Notes under the pieces: generated by a model
Databases searched by the model: none
The model's input: the letters and a program-made list of their open reading frames with translations, nothing else
Told to the model about the DNA's origin: nothing
DNA from: Crocinitomicaceae bacterium
GTDB lineage: Bacteria > Bacteroidota > Bacteroidia > Flavobacteriales_D > Crocinitomicaceae
DNA: 6,801 bases
Assembly (NCBI GenBank): GCA_027084145.1
Contig: JALWLM010000149.1
Location: 1-6,801, forward strand
Direction: 5' to 3'
Position numbers and translations under genes: made by a program
In this document: positions 5,718 to 6,801 of the stretch, piece after piece
Layout: the number at the start of each line of letters is the position of its first letter
Position numbering within the stretch: position 1 is the stretch's first letter

Positions 5718-6801
5718 ATGAACAATTCAAAGCAAATATTTTCTCTTCATCAAGTTGTTTTATCTATAAAGAAAACAATTGCCCGGCGATATACACAAGC
5801 GTATTGGGTGAAGGCTGAAATGCACAAACTCAATCATCATACAAACGGTCATTGTTATCCGGAGCTGCTTGAAAAAAAAGACGGGAAAGTTATTGCGGAA
5901 ATGCGAGCTGTGATATGGAAAAGCAACTTTGAAAGAATTAATAGTCGTTTTGTTCAAGTCGTAAAAGAACCATTAAAAGACGATTTGACTTTACTAATGT
6001 TGGTAAAAATAGATTTTCATGAAGTCTTTGGGTTATCTCTTAATATTATAGATATTGATCCAAATTATTCTCTTGGGGAGCTTGAAAAAGAAAAAAGAGA
6101 AACACTCGAGAAGTTAAGTAAAGAGGGGTTAATCAATCAAAATCAAAGACTTTCTTTTCCGTTGCTTCCAAAAAGAATTGCGATTATATCAGCGGAAGGA
6201 ACAAAAGGATTGTCAGATTTTGAACAGGTGTTGAAGAAAAATAATTGGGGTTATCGTTTTTTTACAATGTTGTTTCAGGCATCGATGCAAGGAGAAAAAG
6301 CAACGAAAGAAATCATTTATCAATTACAACAAATAGAAAAAGTAAAAGAACATTTTGATATTGTTGTTATTGTTCGCGGAGGAGGAGGAGAAGTTGGACT
6401 TTCCTGTTATAACAGTTATGATTTATGTAAGGCTGTTGCAACATTCCCTTTACCTGTACTTACAGGAATAGGGCATTCCACCAATCTAACCGCCGTAGAG
6501 ATGATTGCGCATAGAAGCGAGATTACCCCAACGAAATTAGGAGAGTCTCTAATACAAGCTTTTCATAATTTTTCGGTGCCGTTAAAAGAATCTGTTCAAA
6601 TCATAAAGTCTCGTTCAGAATATATTTTATCTAATGCGAAACATCGACTAACAAACTTATCAGAAAATTTTAAAGGAAGGGTCTTTGAATATCTTGTGCA
6701 AAGAAAAAATAAGGTGTTGGTCTGGGAATCAAAACTAATTTCAGCAACAAAATTTTTTTTAAATAAAGGAAAAGAATTTTTACAAAGAACAGAACAAAAA
6801 A
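5718..6801 (+). CDS. xseA: Exonuclease VII large subunit, N-terminal 361 residues (3' end outside window)
   Basis: This is the catalytic subunit of exonuclease VII, which with XseB degrades single-stranded DNA in both directions during repair. The frame is open from ATG 5718 to the window end. A TAA codon (5715-5717) lies immediately upstream in frame and the next ATG falls inside the OB fold, so this start is well fixed. The OB-fold nucleic-acid-binding domain covers about residues 8-115 (WVKAEMHKLNHHTNGHCY at 30-47). The catalytic domain starts near LLPKRIAIIS (about 149-158) and includes SDFEQVL, IVRGGGGEVGL (R220, G221-G224), GIGHSTNLT (250-258) and TPTKLGE. A long charged helical stretch begins near 285, as expected for the coiled-coil region. 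The visible 361 residues are most of the usual 400-460. XseB often follows but would lie outside the window. The gene diverges from the persulfide dioxygenase-like gene with 155 bp between start codons. Confidence 0.94.
   Translation, partial: MNNSKQIFSLHQVVLSIKKTIARRYTQAYWVKAEMHKLNHHTNGHCYPELLEKKDGKVIAEMRAVIWKSNFERINSRFVQVVKEPLKDDLTLLMLVKIDFHEVFGLSLNIIDIDPNYSLGELEKEKRETLEKLSKEGLINQNQRLSFPLLPKRIAIISAEGTKGLSDFEQVLKKNNWGYRFFTMLFQASMQGEKATKEIIYQLQQIEKVKEHFDIVVIVRGGGGEVGLSCYNSYDLCKAVATFPLPVLTGIGHSTNLTAVEMIAHRSEITPTKLGESLIQAFHNFSVPLKESVQIIKSRSEYILSNAKHRLTNLSENFKGRVFEYLVQRKNKVLVWESKLISATKFFLNKGKEFLQRTEQK

Noticed and set aside
5760..5957. Minus-strand ORF inside xseA
   Set aside because: It overlaps the conserved OB fold of xseA and has no motif of its own.

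Overview
The window comes from a low-GC member of the Bacteroidota. Four things point to this. One gene encodes a type IX secretion system (T9SS) C-terminal sorting domain. Another secreted protein begins with the 'GFKYQAVVRDA...LLSVPYALYAK' module common in this phylum. A TAnnTTTG-type -7 promoter element is present, and start codons are preceded by A/T-rich leaders without Shine-Dalgarno sequences. The sequence does not allow a confident genus.

Layout. Positions 1-1267 hold a two-gene signalling operon: the C-terminal part of a HisKA_2-type sensor histidine kinase (its N-terminus lies outside the window) overlapping by ATGA a LytTR-type response regulator. The 192-bp gap that follows contains a strong tandem repeat with a 21-bp period, which fits a LytTR operator. 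Positions 1460-3590 hold two same-strand genes for exported proteins 22 bp apart: a 156-residue T9SS-sorted protein and a 545-residue modular protein with phage-fibre-like repeats and a fibre-tip-like C-terminus. A hairpin with a T-tract follows them.

Positions about 3617-4115 hold no intact gene. They contain the wreck of an IS1182-family insertion sequence: a frameshifted N-terminal piece of transposase between CTGTCTC-bearing ends. Both ends are hairpins that also look like transcription terminators for the converging flanking genes.

Positions 4141-5562 (minus strand) encode a 473-residue metallo-beta-lactamase/pseudo-rhodanese/rhodanese protein with the architecture of CstB-type persulfide dioxygenase-sulfurtransferases. 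Diverging from it at 5718 is the start of exonuclease VII large subunit (xseA). It runs off the end of the window and has a canonical -7 box almost touching its start codon.

Working model: the kinase/LytTR pair controls the adjacent exported-protein pair through the tandem repeat. The sulfur gene and xseA look like ordinary chromosomal genes, separated from the signalling/surface locus by the dead insertion sequence. No clearly new defence or mobile system is visible. The signalling-to-surface-protein locus is the most interesting part.
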